From: Candidatus Cloacimonadota bacterium
Lineage (GTDB): Bacteria > Cloacimonadota > Cloacimonadia > Cloacimonadales > TCS61
Length of the DNA: 5,165 nucleotides
Reading direction: 5' to 3'
NCBI GenBank assembly: GCA_027858325.1
Contig: JAQICU010000081.1
Span: forward strand, 1-5,165
Position 1 is the stretch's first letter; each line of letters opens with the position of its first letter. The notes under the pieces are model-generated. The model was not told the DNA's origin. It made no database searches and saw only the letters and a program-made list of their open reading frames with translations. Shown in pieces: positions 1 to 5,165 of this stretch. The position numbers and the translations under genes are program-made.

Positions 1-2
1 GA

Positions 3-2159
3 ATAAAGAATGAGCTTCCTCCAGCTGCTGAGATAATTGATTTCCAATACAAAGAATTTCCAGATAAAAATTACAAAACTTTTGAGATCAGGATGAGCTC
101 AATTTCCGAAGGTTCAACACTTATTTCACCAGACCTGGCAGTTTGTGAGGATTGTATAAATGAATTTAATAACCCTGATGACACGCGGTTTCAATATGCA
201 TTTATTAATTGTACAAATTGCGGACCTAGATATTCAATTATTGAAGATACTCCTTATGACAGACCTGTAACATCAATGAAAAGTTTTGTGATGTGTGATT
301 ATTGCAAAGGAGAATACAAAGATCCTCTAAATAGAAGATTTCATGCTCAACCTGTCGCCTGCCCGCAATGCGGACCTCAATTGCAATTTTTGGATAGAGA
401 CCTTTCCCCTATTTCTGGTGATCCAATTAAAAATACAATAACAGCATTACAGCAGGGAAAAATCATTGGAGTAAAAGGGATTGGAGGATTTCATATTGCC
501 TGTGACGCAACTAATGAGAAAGCTGTAGAATTGCTTAGGCAAAGAAAGAACCGTCCCCACAAACCATTTGCAGTGATGTGCAATGAAACAAATATTAGTG
601 ACATTGTAAAAATCAATGATAAACAGCATAAATTACTTAAGTCACCTGATGCACCAATTGTTATCTTACCAAAGGTTTCTAACAATTTCGTTTGCAAACC
701 CCAACATAATGACCTCGTTCCCAAGCCCCAGTTTGGGAACGCTTTTTATCATCTTTGCCAAACTGGGGTTTGTGAACACGACGAACAATATGTTCTTATA
801 GCCCAAAATGTTGCACCACAAAATCCGAATATTGGAGTTTTCTTACCATACGCCCCTCATCATTTTCAGTTTGTCAATAAAGAGTTTCCATTTGTGATAA
901 TGACTTCAGGTAACAACAGCAACGAACCAATTGCGCGAAAAGAACAAGAGTTGCAAAATCTTTGTGATTGTTTTCTTACACATAACAGACCCATCTTAAA
1001 CCGCTCAGACGATTCTATTATTCTTCCTGCTAAAGAGCATTATATCATTATCCGCCGTTCACGCGGATTTGTTCCTTCTCCAATAAAATTACCTTTTAAA
1101 ACTGTTCCAACTCTTGGCTGTGGAGCTGAGTTAAAACTCACTTTCTCTTTATCCAAAAATGATGACCTGTTTCTCTCACCCTATATTGGGAATTCAGGTA
1201 GTAAAGAGACGATGGATTTCTATTTTGAAACTTATGAGAAATATATAAAATGGTTCAAATTCAAACCAGAACTTATTGCCTGTGATCTCCAACCGGATTT
1301 CGCAACTACACGATTTGCTGAACAAACCAAACTTCCAATAGTACAAGTTCAACATCATCATGCGCACATCTCAGCTATAATGGCAGAACACCAATTGGAT
1401 GAAAAAGTAATTGGTGTTTCTTATGATGGAACCGGTTATGGAACTGATGGAGCGATCTGGGGTGGTGAAATATTCATTGCAGATCATAGTAATTTTAATC
1501 GCGTTTTTCATTTGAATTATATGCCGCTCCCTGGAGGTGATGCAGCCATCAAACATCCGGTTCGTATTGCTTATGCATACTCAATTGCAGCCGGAGCAAA
1601 CACCGAATTGATAAAGGGTTTATCAGATATGGAAAGGAATGTGATCCAAAAACAATTACAGAACAATTTCAACGTCTTCCAAACTTCCAGTATGGGCAGA
1701 TTATTTGATTGTGTATCTGCTATGTTAGGGCTCTTTCCTTCCATCACATTTGAAGCACAAAGTGCAATGGCTTTGGAATTTTTATGCGGCAATGAATCGG
1801 TTTCAGATTCCAAACCATACAAATTTGAAATAAACAAAGATACAATAGACATTAGACCCATTATTCTCGAAGTTTCAAAAGACATTCAAAACGGAATAGA
1901 TAATAAGGTTATTTCAAAAAGATTTCATATAACAATAATTGAATTTACGCTGGCAGTAATTAAAAAAGTTTCTGTAACTTCCGGCTTGAATAAAGTTGTT
2001 TTATCTGGTGGTGTAATGCAGAATAGAATATTACTAGATGGGTTGATAGAAGCACTTACCAGAAATAACTTTACAGTTTATTCACCTAGATATTTATCGC
2101 CAAATGATGGTTCAATATCTGTGGGTCAAGTAATGATAGCGAACCGTAATATTACGTAA
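3..2159 (+). CDS. hypF: Carbamoyltransferase HypF, [NiFe]-hydrogenase maturation (5' partial)
   Basis: HypF turns carbamoyl phosphate and ATP into carbamoyl-adenylate and passes the carbamoyl group to the C-terminal Cys of HypE, supplying the cyanide ligands of the [NiFe] site. The frame is open from the left edge (718 residues visible), so the ATG at 93 is not the start. The 30 codons before it encode the end of the acylphosphatase domain (ELPPAAEI). About 65-70 N-terminal residues are missing, judged against E. coli HypF. Next come four CxxC pairs (visible residues 48/51, 70/73, 98/101, 120/123) with X18-X24-X18 spacing, exactly the HypF zinc-finger pattern. A YrdC-like domain follows (KGIGGFH 158-164, TSGN 301-304, RRSRG 351-355). 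The Kae1-like domain has HHHAH 451-455, YDGTGYG and SGGVMQNR 668-675. About 36 extra residues between PIVILPK and NVAPQNP come from a palindromic element. Catalytic motifs are intact, so the protein is probably active. Confidence 0.97.
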   Translation: MKNELPPAAEIIDFQYKEFPDKNYKTFEIRMSSISEGSTLISPDLAVCEDCINEFNNPDDTRFQYAFINCTNCGPRYSIIEDTPYDRPVTSMKSFVMCDYCKGEYKDPLNRRFHAQPVACPQCGPQLQFLDRDLSPISGDPIKNTITALQQGKIIGVKGIGGFHIACDATNEKAVELLRQRKNRPHKPFAVMCNETNISDIVKINDKQHKLLKSPDAPIVILPKVSNNFVCKPQHNDLVPKPQFGNAFYHLCQTGVCEHDEQYVLIAQNVAPQNPNIGVFLPYAPHHFQFVNKEFPFVIMTSGNNSNEPIARKEQELQNLCDCFLTHNRPILNRSDDSIILPAKEHYIIIRRSRGFVPSPIKLPFKTVPTLGCGAELKLTFSLSKNDDLFLSPYIGNSGSKETMDFYFETYEKYIKWFKFKPELIACDLQPDFATTRFAEQTKLPIVQVQHHHAHISAIMAEHQLDEKVIGVSYDGTGYGTDGAIWGGEIFIADHSNFNRVFHLNYMPLPGGDAAIKHPVRIAYAYSIAAGANTELIKGLSDMERNVIQKQLQNNFNVFQTSSMGRLFDCVSAMLGLFPSITFEAQSAMALEFLCGNESVSDSKPYKFEINKDTIDIRPIILEVSKDIQNGIDNKVISKRFHITIIEFTLAVIKKVSVTSGLNKVVLSGGVMQNRILLDGLIEALTRNNFTVYSPRYLSPNDGSISVGQVMIANRNIT
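690..777. repeat. Palindromic repeat element inserted in frame within hypF
   Basis: The outer arms 690-703 and 764-777 pair over 14 positions (12 Watson-Crick, 2 G-T), with a perfect 9-bp core CAAACCCCA/TGGGGTTTG. Nested inside is a perfect 9-bp inverted repeat, CGTTCCCAA (716-724) and TTGGGAACG (733-741), with a 4-8 nt loop. A third, alternative pairing joins 726-736 to 758-768 (11 bp, perfect). The element lies in the YrdC-like domain where E. coli HypF has about 9 residues between PIVLVDK and IAPGLN; this protein has about 45. It is translated without a stop and preserves the frame, giving a segment that includes LVPKPQFGN. Its structure and in-frame position resemble the palindromic elements known from Rickettsia genes. 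It is not a transposase-bearing IS. The exact ends are uncertain. Confidence 0.8.
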
Positions 2160-2323
2160 CTCAAACATCTTCTTTCTTGTTTGAGAAAGTTTAATAAAGA
2201 TTCAACCAATACAGAGTATGTTCTCTGTTGTAAAAAGTTAATATTGTTAGTTTTTACTTGCTACGCCGAAGCTTAACGAAAGCTTGTTCGTTGCAAAAAA
2301 GTCTGTGTATATCAGTGGCAAAA
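2160..2323. other. hypF-hypC intergenic region with small inverted repeats
   Basis: This non-coding gap holds three small inverted repeats. CTCAAACA/TGTTTGAG lies at 2160-2167 and 2178-2185, directly after the hypF stop, with a 10-nt loop. It lacks a following T-tract, so it is at best a weak terminator. ACAGAG/CTCTGT lies at 2211-2216 and 2223-2228 with a 6-nt loop. AACGAA/TTCGTT lies at 2275-2280 and 2287-2292. The stretch 2301-2319 (GTCTGTGTATATCAGTGGC) resembles, from memory, a short intergenic sequence common in many environmental genomes. No convincing -35/-10 pair was found, so hypC may be read through from hypF. Confidence 0.4.
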
Positions 2324-2330
2324 AAAGGAG
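2324..2330 (+). promoter_or_regulatory. Ribosome-binding site of hypC
   Basis: AAAGGAG ends 5 nt before the ATG at 2336. This strong Shine-Dalgarno sequence decides the start. A longer reading from the TTG at 2258 would add 26 residues that no HypC has. Confidence 0.85.
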
Positions 2331-2335
2331 AAAAT

Positions 2336-2560
2336 ATGTGTTTAGCTATTCCGGCTAAAATTGTTGAGAAAGAAGGTGAAAAAGGTTTTGTGAACATAGG
2401 CGGAGTGAATAAAGAGATCATGTTCACATTTACTCCGGAAGCTAAAATAGGAGATTGGGTTATAATGCATACCGGATTTGCCTTGAATATAATCTCTGAG
2501 GAAGATGCAAACGAAACCCTTAAACTATTTGAAGAAATGGCACTACATGAAGACACTTGA
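2336..2560 (+). CDS. hypC: Hydrogenase maturation chaperone HypC/HupF/HybG family
   Basis: HypC is a small cytoplasmic chaperone that binds HypD, helps hold the iron while CN and CO are attached, and then delivers the Fe(CN)2CO unit to the hydrogenase large-subunit precursor. The protein has 74 residues, a normal length for the family. It starts MCLAIPAKI, the family signature; Cys2 (after Met removal, the N-terminal Cys) is the essential iron/partner ligand, and CxxxP is present. The other conserved segment, DWVIMHTGFAL (residues 40-50), contains His45, equivalent to the conserved His of HypC. The acidic C-terminal helix (EEDANETLKLFEEM) is also typical. The start is fixed by the MCLA motif and the AAAGGAG upstream. 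Its last 14 nt overlap hypD in another frame, which suggests translational coupling. Confidence 0.97.
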   Translation: MCLAIPAKIVEKEGEKGFVNIGGVNKEIMFTFTPEAKIGDWVIMHTGFALNIISEEDANETLKLFEEMALHEDT

Positions 2561-3614
2561 TCTATCAAAATACCGCGATCCAAAATTAATAAAACAGATC
2601 GTAGAAGATCTGAAAAATTGGGAAAAACCAATAAAGATAATGGAAGTATGCGGTTCCCACACAATGGCAATAGGTCATTGGGGAATTAGAAAATTGCTTC
2701 CTGAAAATATCTCTCTCATCTCGGGTCCGGGCTGCCCCGTTTGCGTTACACCTTCTTCATTAATTGATGAACTAATAAAATTGAAAAATGTAACGATCGC
2801 AACGTTTGGAGATGTTCTCCGAGTTCCGGGAAAAGAGGAAACTCTTGAACACGCTCGTGCCAGAGGTTTGGATGTGAGAATAGTTTACTCACCTTTGGAA
2901 GCTCTGGAAATGGCAAAAGAAAAGGAAACTGTTTTTGTGGGTATCGGATTTGAAACTACTATTCCAGGCATTGCACAAACTATCCTGATGGCAAAGCAAC
3001 AGAAACTGAAAAACTTTTCCGTCTTCCCCGCTTTCAAACTTGTTCCACCTGCCTTAGAAGCACTTCTCTCTGCTGAAGATATCAAGCTTGATGGATTTCT
3101 CCTACCGGGTCATGTAAGTGTAATTATCGGTTCTGAGTCGTATATGCTTTTACCCCAGAAATATAACATTGGTGGTGTTGTGGCAGGATTTGAACCTTTG
3201 GATATTTTAGCTGCAATCAAGATAATTACAGAACAGGTTAAACATAACAAACCAGCCATTGTGAACGAGTATAACAGAGTTGTGAATATTGTTGGAAACA
3301 AGAGTGCGCAGAAAGTTATTGATGCTGTCCTTAAAACAGAAGATGCTCTTTGGCGTGGAATTGGCTGGATCCCTGATTCAGGACTTGGGATTCGCGATGA
3401 ATTCAAAGAATTTGATGCTTCCAAGAAATATAATATTACACTAAAGGAAGAAGAGGGAAATTCAGGTTGTAGATGCGCAGATGTTCTTAAAGGAATTATC
3501 ATTCCACCTGAGTGTCCGTTATTTGAAAAAGCCTGCAATCCTGCTCATCCGATCGGACCTTGCATGGTTTCATCAGAAGGAAGCTGTGCAGCATATTATA
3601 AATATGAAAGATAG
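2547..3614 (+). CDS. hypD: Hydrogenase maturation iron-sulfur protein HypD
   Basis: HypD is the [4Fe-4S] scaffold on which, with HypC, the iron receives its CN and CO ligands. The 355-residue length fits the family. Conserved elements are CGSHT (Cys35), SGPGCPVCVT (Cys63, Cys66), GFETT (134-138), LPGHVS (186-191), and GIGWIPDSGL (271-280). The C-terminal cysteine cluster is Cys308, 310, 323, 330, 339 and 347, within GCRCADVL, PECPLF, GPCMVSSEGSC; it holds the Fe-S cluster and redox thiols. I chose the ATG at 2547 because it gives the usual short lead MKTLDLSKYRDP and a 14-nt overlap with hypC. The in-frame ATG at 2505 would add 14 residues that are only hypC sequence read out of frame. The ribosome-binding site is weak (GAAGAA near 2531), so translation is probably coupled to hypC. 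Confidence 0.97.
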   Translation: MKTLDLSKYRDPKLIKQIVEDLKNWEKPIKIMEVCGSHTMAIGHWGIRKLLPENISLISGPGCPVCVTPSSLIDELIKLKNVTIATFGDVLRVPGKEETLEHARARGLDVRIVYSPLEALEMAKEKETVFVGIGFETTIPGIAQTILMAKQQKLKNFSVFPAFKLVPPALEALLSAEDIKLDGFLLPGHVSVIIGSESYMLLPQKYNIGGVVAGFEPLDILAAIKIITEQVKHNKPAIVNEYNRVVNIVGNKSAQKVIDAVLKTEDALWRGIGWIPDSGLGIRDEFKEFDASKKYNITLKEEEGNSGCRCADVLKGIIIPPECPLFEKACNPAHPIGPCMVSSEGSCAAYYKYER

Positions 3615-3621
3615 AATTGCT

Positions 3622-3655
3622 CACGAATCGACACAGATTAAACGGATAAAAAAAG
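3622..3655. repeat. Dispersed intergenic repeat-like segment after hypD
   Basis: The segment CACGAATCGACACAGATTAA continues into ACGGATAAAAAAAG. It starts 8 nt after the hypD stop, is not coding, and resembles, from memory, a short sequence often seen between genes in many uncultured bacteria. It is loosely similar, in reverse complement, to 2301-2319 upstream of hypC. Its identity as a dispersed repeat is inferred, not shown by this window alone. Confidence 0.4.
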
Positions 3656-3661
3656 TCCAAC

Positions 3662-3688
3662 CACAGAGCACACAGAGAACACGGAGAA
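3662..3688. repeat. Three tandem 9-mers, consensus CACAGAGAA
   Basis: Three adjacent 9-bp units are CACAGAGCA, CACAGAGAA and CACGGAGAA, each one or no mismatch from the consensus. They sit in the hypD-hypE gap. Read as protein they would give a low-complexity QSTQRTRR stretch with no start signal, so they are treated as non-coding repeat DNA. Confidence 0.7.
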
Positions 3689-3739
3689 ACCTTACGAATG
3701 GATTTCGTGCTTCTTGCTTTTCTTGTCCTTCGCAAGGTT
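3688..3739. repeat. Imperfect inverted repeat downstream of the 9-mers
   Basis: AACCTTACGAA at 3688-3698 pairs with TTCGCAAGGTT at 3729-3739 with a single mismatch (10 of 11 positions), around a 30-nt T-rich loop. It begins at the last base of the 9-mer array, so the two may form one unit. No T-tract follows, so it is not an obvious terminator. Confidence 0.5.
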
Positions 3740-3763
3740 GAAAATATTATTAATGATGAGGCA

Positions 3764-3786
3764 GGTTCAATCATTTTGATTGAACC
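3764..3786. repeat. Perfect 10-bp hairpin upstream of hypE
   Basis: GGTTCAATCA (3764-3773) and TGATTGAACC (3777-3786) are perfect reverse complements separated by TTT. The following bases (AAATATTCC) are not a T-tract, so this is not a standard intrinsic terminator for hypD. It could be an RNA-processing or stability hairpin, a protein-binding palindrome, or half of a paired REP-like element with the next hairpin. Confidence 0.8.
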
Positions 3787-3796
3787 AAATATTCCA

Positions 3797-3817
3797 GAAC
3801 AATCTGCAAGATTGTTC
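3797..3817. repeat. Perfect 9-bp hairpin next to the hypE ribosome-binding site
   Basis: GAACAATCT (3797-3805) and AGATTGTTC (3809-3817) are perfect reverse complements around a GCA loop, 10 nt after the previous hairpin. The two stems have related sequences (GTTCAATCA against GAACAATCT). The right arm overlaps TTCCTG (3815-3820), which can also pair with the CAGGAA that holds the hypE Shine-Dalgarno. Confidence 0.8.
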
Positions 3818-3835
3818 CTGCAAAGATAACAGGAA
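3815..3835 (+). promoter_or_regulatory. hypE ribosome-binding site with possible anti-SD pairing
   Basis: AGGA at 3831-3834 lies 5 nt before the hypE ATG at 3840 and is the likely Shine-Dalgarno. CAGGAA (3830-3835) is the exact reverse complement of TTCCTG (3815-3820), giving a 6-bp stem with a 9-nt loop that would cover the site. That stem and the 3797-3817 hairpin share bases 3815-3817, so they compete. The ribosome-binding site is well supported; the regulatory role is inferred. Confidence 0.5.
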
Positions 3836-3839
3836 AAAT

Positions 3840-4823
3840 ATGAAATATGATATAATTACTCTTGGTCACGGAAGTGGTGGTGGATTAACCAGAAGATTGA
3901 TTAATGATATCTTCGATAAAAATTTCAAGTTGCCAACATTAGATGATGCAGTTGAGATCGAGAACAGAATTGTAGTTACAACCGATGCACATGTTATAAA
4001 ACCTATATTCTTTCCTGGTGGAGATATCGGCAAACTTTCGGTTACAGGAACCGTGAATGATGTATCAATGAAAGGTGCTATTCCAAAATATTTATTGATA
4101 ACTTACATTATTGAAGAAGGTTTCAAGATTGATGATTTGAGAACAATCACAGAATCTGTTCAAAAAGCTGCTGAAGAAGCAAATGTGAAAATAATTGCCG
4201 GTGATACAAAAGTTGTAGAAAGAGGAAAAGCCGACGGATTATATATTACAACAACCGGAATTGGTTTTCTTCCCGAAGGTGTAGATCTTTCTTCAAAGAG
4301 TATTAAGAATGGTGATAAAATAATTGTGAACGGCAGTATTGGAGATCATACAGTAGCAATAATTAATGCGCGAGAAAAACTTGGTCTCACACCTGCTCCA
4401 CAAAGCGATTGTGCTTCTTTGAATGAACTTGTTCAATTAATGCTGAAAAGTGGAAATATAAAATTCCTGCGTGATGCTACTCGTGGTGGTGTTGCTACAA
4501 TTCTAAATGAAGTTGCAGAAGATACAAACTTAGGCATCATTATCAATGAAGAAGATATTCCCATAAAAGATACCGTCAATGCAGTCTGCGGATTACTCGG
4601 ATTAGATGCACTTTACATGGCGAATGAGGGGAAACTTGTTTCATTTGTTTCAGGTGAAACTTCAAATCTTTTAAAAGAAATGAAGAAACACAAACATGGA
4701 AAAGAATCCACATTAATCGGTGAAGTAACCTCTGAAGTTAAAGGTGTTTACCTGAGAACTTCCATTGGTGGTTTACGACCTCTTTTAATGTTGGAATCTG
4801 ATCCACTTCCGAGGATTTGCTAA
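3840..4823 (+). CDS. hypE: Carbamoyl dehydratase HypE, [NiFe]-hydrogenase maturation
   Basis: HypE receives a carbamoyl group from HypF on its C-terminal Cys and, with ATP, dehydrates it to a thiocyanate that donates cyanide to iron on HypC-HypD. It belongs to the PurM/SelD-like ATP-binding superfamily. The 327-residue length fits. Visible motifs are HGSGGG (10-15), TTDAHV (48-52), KLSVTGTVNDVSMKGAIP (65-82), GDTKVV (121-126), DATRGG (212-217), ANEGK (261-265), and the C-terminal LESDPLPRIC ending in the acceptor Cys327. I chose the ATG at 3840 because it has AGGA 5 nt upstream and yields the standard MKYDIITLGHGSGG start. A TTG reading from 3780 would translate through both hairpins and is rejected. 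It lies 225 bp after hypD, a larger gap than elsewhere in the operon. Confidence 0.97.
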   Translation: MKYDIITLGHGSGGGLTRRLINDIFDKNFKLPTLDDAVEIENRIVVTTDAHVIKPIFFPGGDIGKLSVTGTVNDVSMKGAIPKYLLITYIIEEGFKIDDLRTITESVQKAAEEANVKIIAGDTKVVERGKADGLYITTTGIGFLPEGVDLSSKSIKNGDKIIVNGSIGDHTVAIINAREKLGLTPAPQSDCASLNELVQLMLKSGNIKFLRDATRGGVATILNEVAEDTNLGIIINEEDIPIKDTVNAVCGLLGLDALYMANEGKLVSFVSGETSNLLKEMKKHKHGKESTLIGEVTSEVKGVYLRTSIGGLRPLLMLESDPLPRIC

Positions 4824-4833
4824 AGCAATATAC

Positions 4834-4899
4834 GAGACCGAGACCGAGACCGAGATCGAGATCAAGGTCAAGATCGAGATCAAGACCAAGATCGAGATC
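4834..4899. repeat. Hexanucleotide tandem array, 11 copies of RAGRYC
   Basis: Eleven exact 6-bp units lie 10 nt after the hypE stop: GAGACC three times, then variants of GAGATC, AAGATC, AAGGTC and AAGACC. Units 6-8 and 9-11 form an 18-bp higher-order repeat (4864-4881 and 4882-4899, 16 of 18 identical). Six GATC sites start at 4854, 4860, 4872, 4878, 4890 and 4896, spaced 6, 12, 6, 12, 6. The strand is purine-rich and merges into the ribosome-binding site of the next gene. In that gene's frame it reads as Arg-Asp/Gln-Asp dipeptides with no stop but no start codon, so it is probably untranslated. Confidence 0.9.
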
Positions 4900-4905
4900 G
4901 AGAAG

Positions 4906-4913
4906 AGGAAGGA
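4906..4913 (+). promoter_or_regulatory. Ribosome-binding site of the four-helix-bundle gene
   Basis: AGGAAGGA ends 3 nt before the ATG at 4917 and is the direct continuation of the purine-rich hexamer array. It supports the start at 4917; no other start codon is in frame back to the hypE stop. Confidence 0.7.
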
Positions 4914-4916
4914 AAC

Positions 4917-5165
4917 ATGATTAAAAGGTTTCAGGATATGCCGATTTGGCAAAACAGCATGAATATAGCCGTAAGTATTTTTGAAATGAGCGAACCTTTT
5001 CCAAAAAAAGAAGACTATGGCTTAACTTCTCAAATTCGCAGATCAGCTTTAAGCATCTCTGCCAATATTGCCGAAGCTTTTGGGCGTTACCACATTAAAG
5101 ATAAAATTAATTTTTATTACTTTGCCAGAGGTTCTGCAACCGAGACACAAAGTCATCTAATATAC
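4917..5165 (+). CDS. Four helix bundle protein, 23S rRNA intervening-sequence (IVP) family (3' partial)
   Basis: The first 83 residues are visible and the gene runs off the right edge; family members are about 115-125 residues. The sequence matches the family pattern: an N-terminal helix with RFQDMPIWQNSM, then PFPKKEDYGLTSQIRRSALSISANIAEAFGR (residues 28-58), then NFYYFARGSATETQSHL (65-81). The usual family core is NIAEG; here it is NIAEA. These small helical proteins were first found encoded in intervening sequences of 23S rRNA (Leptospira, Coxiella). They also occur as stand-alone genes, and relatives serve as the accessory protein of diversity-generating retroelements. No rRNA or reverse transcriptase is visible here, so it is a stand-alone copy of unknown role. 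It has no known link to hydrogenase maturation. Its frame is the same as hypE, from which only the stop and the repeat array separate it. Confidence 0.9.
   Translation, partial: MIKRFQDMPIWQNSMNIAVSIFEMSEPFPKKEDYGLTSQIRRSALSISANIAEAFGRYHIKDKINFYYFARGSATETQSHLIY

Noticed and set aside
93..95. ATG at 93 as the start of hypF
   Set aside because: The frame is open to the left edge and the 30 codons before it encode the conserved PPAAEI segment of the acylphosphatase domain, so the gene starts outside the window.
681..789. AACAAT direct repeat (681-686 and 784-789) as a target-site duplication around the palindromic element
   Set aside because: The copies are 103 bp apart, so exact excision would shift the hypF frame, and a 6-bp AT-rich match is likely by chance.
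2160..2185. Intrinsic terminator after hypF
   Set aside because: The 8-bp stem is A/T-rich with a 10-nt loop and no T-tract follows; noted only as an inverted repeat in the gap feature.
2258..2335. N-terminal extension of hypC from the TTG at 2258
   Set aside because: HypC starts with MCLA; the ATG at 2336 has AAAGGAG 5 nt upstream, and the extension reads through inverted repeats.
2254..2670. Minus-strand frame opposite hypC and hypD
   Set aside because: It is a shadow of conserved + strand genes with no recognisable domain or start signal.
3481..3741. Small Arg/Gln-rich open frame over the end of hypD and the repeat gap
   Set aside because: It overlaps the conserved hypD C-terminus in another frame, and its tail is the translated CACAGAGAA repeat with no ribosome-binding site.
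3780..3839. N-terminal extension of hypE from the TTG at 3780
   Set aside because: It would translate the hairpin DNA; the ATG at 3840 gives the standard HypE start and has its own ribosome-binding site.

Overview
The window is AT-rich bacterial DNA. It carries a maturation operon for [NiFe]-hydrogenase, all on the + strand, in the order hypF (5' end cut off), hypC, hypD, hypE. The start of a small four-helix-bundle gene of the 23S rRNA intervening-sequence protein (IVP) family follows and runs off the right edge. The low GC, the hydrogenase maturation genes, the stand-alone IVP-type gene and gaps packed with short repeats suggest an anaerobic or facultatively anaerobic Gram-negative bacterium, perhaps an uncultured lineage near the Bacteroidota/Cloacimonadota side of the tree. 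That placement is a guess; no rRNA or marker gene is present. No hydrogenase structural gene, hypA or hypB is visible.

Layout: 3-2159 hypF, interrupted in frame at about 690-777 by an 88-bp palindromic element; 2160-2335 gap with small inverted repeats; 2336-2560 hypC; 2547-3614 hypD, overlapping hypC by 14 nt; 3615-3839 a gap built almost wholly of short repeats and hairpins; 3840-4823 hypE; 4834-4899 an 11-unit hexanucleotide array; 4917-5165 four-helix-bundle gene (partial).

The four Hyp proteins make and load the Fe(CN)2CO part of the [NiFe] site. HypF uses carbamoyl phosphate and ATP to carbamoylate the C-terminal cysteine of HypE. HypE dehydrates the carbamoyl to a thiocyanate. The HypC-HypD complex holds the iron on which cyanide and CO are assembled. 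Every key motif of these proteins is intact: the HypF zinc-finger spacing and HHHAH, the HypC N-terminal MC, the HypD CGSHT, GPGCPVC and C-terminal cysteines, and the HypE ...PRIC tail. The pathway therefore looks functional.

The genes themselves are ordinary. The unusual content is the repeat DNA: a palindromic element translated inside HypF, paired perfect hairpins with a possible switch at the hypE ribosome-binding site, and a hexamer array that leaves one reading frame open from just after the hypE stop into the four-helix-bundle gene.
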